Assembly (NCBI GenBank): GCA_017459315.1
Contig: JAFUDD010000380.1
Coordinates: forward strand, 1-8,449
From: Clostridia bacterium
Lineage (GTDB): Bacteria > Bacillota_A > Clostridia > Christensenellales > CAG-138
Reading direction: 5' to 3'
Length of the DNA: 8,449 bases
The notes beneath the pieces were generated by a model. That model saw nothing but the letters and a program-made list of their open reading frames with translations, did not search any database and was not told where the DNA came from. Positions within the stretch are counted from its first letter, which is position 1. Every line of letters starts with the position of its first letter. Position numbers and translations under genes: made by a program. Below, in pieces: positions 6,601-8,449 of the stretch.

Positions 6601-6627
6601 ATCCTTCCCCAAAATACCAAAAATGGC

Positions 6628-7857
6628 TCACTTCACATACTGTTCCATATAGTCCATATAGGCAGTCCAGTCGGACACGTCGAGCTTATGTCCGCCCGAG
6701 TGGACGTTGACACCGATTGCCTCGCTCGTGATCGGCGTATCGAACGGCACATCAAAATAGCTGCCGTCCGGGATCACATCCATGCCGTAGCCGTCGCGCC
6801 AGACAGCTTTGGCGAGCTGCAGCGCGTCATACATGGAAACCGGATCGGAGGCAAGGTCGTTTTCGCCGATGGAAACAAACAAATGACGCCCTGCCGCAAG
6901 AGCATACAGCGTATGCATATCCACGGGCAGCTCGCTGTCGCGGTTTTCGAAAGTCAGATACGCAGGCGTATACCAATGGTTCGAGGTGCCGTCCGTTGTA
7001 ATCCGGCCCATAACCGGGCTGCGCAGCAGCCCGCCGCCGCACGAGCCTGTCACAAGCGCGATACGCTCATCGCACGCGCCTGCCCACAGCGATACGCGCG
7101 CGAGCCGTGAATGGCCGACCGACGCGATTCGATTTGCGTCGATCTCCGGCAACGTCACAAGATAGTCGATCCCGCGGCTGAGGCCGAATGCCCAAGCCGA
7201 GAATGCGGACAGGCTCGGATCGTCGAACAGACGCAGCACGCCGTCACGACAGGTTGCCGTATCGTCGGGCGCCCAATCGCCGTAGCCCAACGTGGCGACG
7301 GCAAAGCCGCGATCAATGATCGTCTCAAACGGCCACTCACTGTTTTCCAGCGCGGCGTCGTTGCCTGAAAAGTTCTCCCCGATGAACACCGGAACGCCGC
7401 TTGCGCCCTTAGGCAAAAGCAGCAGCATATCGGCGGAAAAGCTGCCCTTTTCGTTGGAAACCGTGATCGTGACGATCCGCTTTTCGGCCTTGCCATCGAA
7501 CGCATCCGCCGTTTCCTTGACGATAAACGCAGTGTCGAACCCTTCGGTCGGGGTATGGCCGTACATGAAATCCTCGTACAGTGCGAGCATCTCGCCGCGC
7601 TTTTGTGGATCGGTCGAAAGCGCGGGCAGGCCGGGATAGCTCCGGTCGCCGTTCAGCACAAGGTTCTTATACCAATCCGGCAGTTCAAAGCCGCCATAGG
7701 ACACCATCGCCATCGTCCCCTGCCACGACAGCGAATCCCCGACGAACGCGCGAATCGTGATCAGCGAGAACGTGACAAACACGACAACGATCGAAACGAG
7801 CACGATCAGCACGACCGCCCACCAAGGCAGACGCTTCTTTTTCCGTTGCTTCTCCAT
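6628..7857 (-). CDS. Membrane-anchored alpha/beta-hydrolase, CE15 glucuronoyl esterase-like
   Basis: This 409-residue protein has a Lys/Arg-rich start and one hydrophobic helix at about 12-36, an uncleaved-looking anchor that would place the rest outside the cell. The catalytic domain resembles bacterial CE15 enzymes, which split esters between lignin alcohols and glucuronic acid of xylan. I-A-S-V-G-H-S-R-L-A-R-V (244-255) holds the probable nucleophile Ser250, and W-A-G-A-C-D-E-R-I-A-L (258-268) is a strong family block. S-I-G-E-N-D-L-A-S-D-P (329-339) resembles the CE15 segment with the acidic region. G-G-H-K-L-D-V-S-D-W (388-397) supplies the probable catalytic His390. The usual G-K after S-R-x is A-R here, so substrate choice may differ. 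I chose the ATG at 7857 because GGGAGG is 6 bases upstream. It begins 24 bases after the phosphatase gene, probably in the same operon. A general acyl esterase is the alternative. Confidence 0.78.
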   Translation of the reverse strand: MEKQRKKKRLPWWAVVLIVLVSIVVVFVTFSLITIRAFVGDSLSWQGTMAMVSYGGFELPDWYKNLVLNGDRSYPGLPALSTDPQKRGEMLALYEDFMYGHTPTEGFDTAFIVKETADAFDGKAEKRIVTITVSNEKGSFSADMLLLLPKGASGVPVFIGENFSGNDAALENSEWPFETIIDRGFAVATLGYGDWAPDDTATCRDGVLRLFDDPSLSAFSAWAFGLSRGIDYLVTLPEIDANRIASVGHSRLARVSLWAGACDERIALVTGSCGGGLLRSPVMGRITTDGTSNHWYTPAYLTFENRDSELPVDMHTLYALAAGRHLFVSIGENDLASDPVSMYDALQLAKAVWRDGYGMDVIPDGSYFDVPFDTPITSEAIGVNVHSGGHKLDVSDWTAYMDYMEQYVK

Positions 7858-7881
7858 GTGCAACCTCCCTTTGCAGATCTT

Positions 7882-8449
7882 TTATTGTGCGTCGGTCAGC
7901 AGAATCGCACGGATCGAGGCGATCTCGTCGGTGCTGACGCCGCATACTGTCGTTAAGTAATTCTCGACCGCTTCGGACAGCACGCCGTGTTCGCTGTACT
8001 GCAGCATCCTTTCGTGCAGCGCCTCGAACGCCTTCTCCTGTGTGATCGTCTTTTCGCCGCTGTAGTTGAACGACGCTTCGCGGTTCATATTCCCGACTGG
8101 CGAAAAGGCGGTCAGCTCATAGTCTCGCAGAATGTCCTCGTATTCGACGCCCAAAAGTCCCAACAGCAGATACGCGAGCGTGCCGGTGCGATCCTGCCCG
8201 ATCAGGCAATGGAAATAGACCGGGTAGCTTTCCGGCTTTGCCAGCAGCGAAAAGATGCTGTGCATGGATTCCGGCGTGCGCTCGTCGAACCAGATCGCGT
8301 CCGGGAAAATCGACGTATAGCCGGTAAAGGTGTGGCGCACGTAGCTGCAGCCGTCAAGCGGCGAATAGCCCTGCCCGCCGCAATCGGTATCGTTGCGCAG
8401 GTCGAGCTCGGTTTGAATATGCAGCCGGTTCAGCGCGTCAAGGCCGAAG
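7882..8449 (-). CDS. Tyrosine/lipid phosphatase-like protein (PTP fold), 5' end outside the window
   Basis: The frame is open from the window edge to the TAA at 7884-7882, giving 188 visible residues and lacking the N-terminus. Early visible residues T-E-L-D-L-R-N-D match the conserved region of bacterial tyrosine/serine and phosphoinositide phosphatases (Mtb PtpB and Listeria LipA relatives). The P-loop H-C-L-I-G-Q-D-R-T-G fits HCX5R, with the nucleophile Cys81 encoded at 8206-8208 and Arg87 (visible numbering). The family consensus is usually HCxxGKDRTG, so Gln replaces Lys. The product would remove phosphate from phosphotyrosine, phosphoserine or a phospholipid. Whether it is secreted cannot be told without the missing start. 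A GTG at 8340 is open but would discard the conserved L-D-L-R segment, so it is not the true start. The esterase gene follows after 24 bases. Confidence 0.85.
   Translation of the reverse strand, partial: FGLDALNRLHIQTELDLRNDTDCGGQGYSPLDGCSYVRHTFTGYTSIFPDAIWFDERTPESMHSIFSLLAKPESYPVYFHCLIGQDRTGTLAYLLLGLLGVEYEDILRDYELTAFSPVGNMNREASFNYSGEKTITQEKAFEALHERMLQYSEHGVLSEAVENYLTTVCGVSTDEIASIRAILLTDAQ

Noticed and set aside
6473..6652. Small 59-codon plus-strand frame starting with a Lys/Arg-rich stretch, with AAGGGA shortly before its ATG
   Set aside because: It runs through the terminator hairpin and into the end of the convergent esterase gene, and its second half has no sensible composition. A tiny basic protein cannot be fully excluded, but I see no positive support beyond the weak ribosome binding site.
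1..8449. CRISPR array, tRNA, rRNA, riboswitch or insertion sequence
   Set aside because: I saw no regularly spaced repeat-spacer array, no cloverleaf or rRNA signature, no transposase motifs and no recognisable riboswitch core on either strand.

Overview
The window looks like chromosomal DNA of a GC-rich member of the Clostridia (Bacillota), probably from a gut or other anaerobic community. The clues are a Clostridia-style lipoprotein signal peptide with a Pro/Ala/Glu-rich linker, purine-rich Shine-Dalgarno sites 6-7 bases before most starts, and codons rich in G and C at third positions. The taxonomic call is an inference, because the window has no rRNA or other marker gene.

Layout. (1) Bases 6-3554, plus strand: a three-gene ABC importer operon of the peptide/nickel (Dpp/Opp) class, made of a substrate-binding lipoprotein and two permeases. 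No ATPase gene is in the window, and a hairpin terminator closes the operon at 3543-3595. (2) Bases 3617-5216, minus strand: a hipBA-type toxin-antitoxin pair. A near-consensus sigma-A promoter precedes it. Three copies of a GCCG-NN-CGGC site lie in its control region, one filling the gap between -35 and -10, one just after the expected transcription start and one against the hipB ribosome binding site. (3) Bases 5322-6462, plus strand: a Nudix hydrolase of the ADP-ribose pyrophosphatase type with its own promoter, followed after 5 bases by a GNAT acetyltransferase. (4) Bases 6562-6600: a hairpin terminator between convergent genes. (5) Bases 6628-8449, minus strand: a membrane-anchored alpha/beta-hydrolase resembling bacterial CE15 glucuronoyl esterases, preceded by a tyrosine/lipid-phosphatase-like gene that is cut off by the window edge.

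The genes form four separate transcription units. The importer would need ATPases encoded elsewhere. The hipBA unit is self-contained and looks autoregulated. The Nudix-GNAT and phosphatase-esterase pairs are each spaced like operons, but the sequence does not say what links their functions.

I did not find a clearly new multi-gene system. The most notable signals are the three-site control region of hipBA, and the pairing of an anchored CE15-like esterase having an altered nucleophile motif with a PTP-fold phosphatase. The only gene-free stretch near 300 bases is 5107-5383, which holds the hipBA promoter and operators, two overlapping inverted repeats and the Nudix promoter. Bases 6463-6627 hold only a terminator hairpin and smaller inverted repeats.
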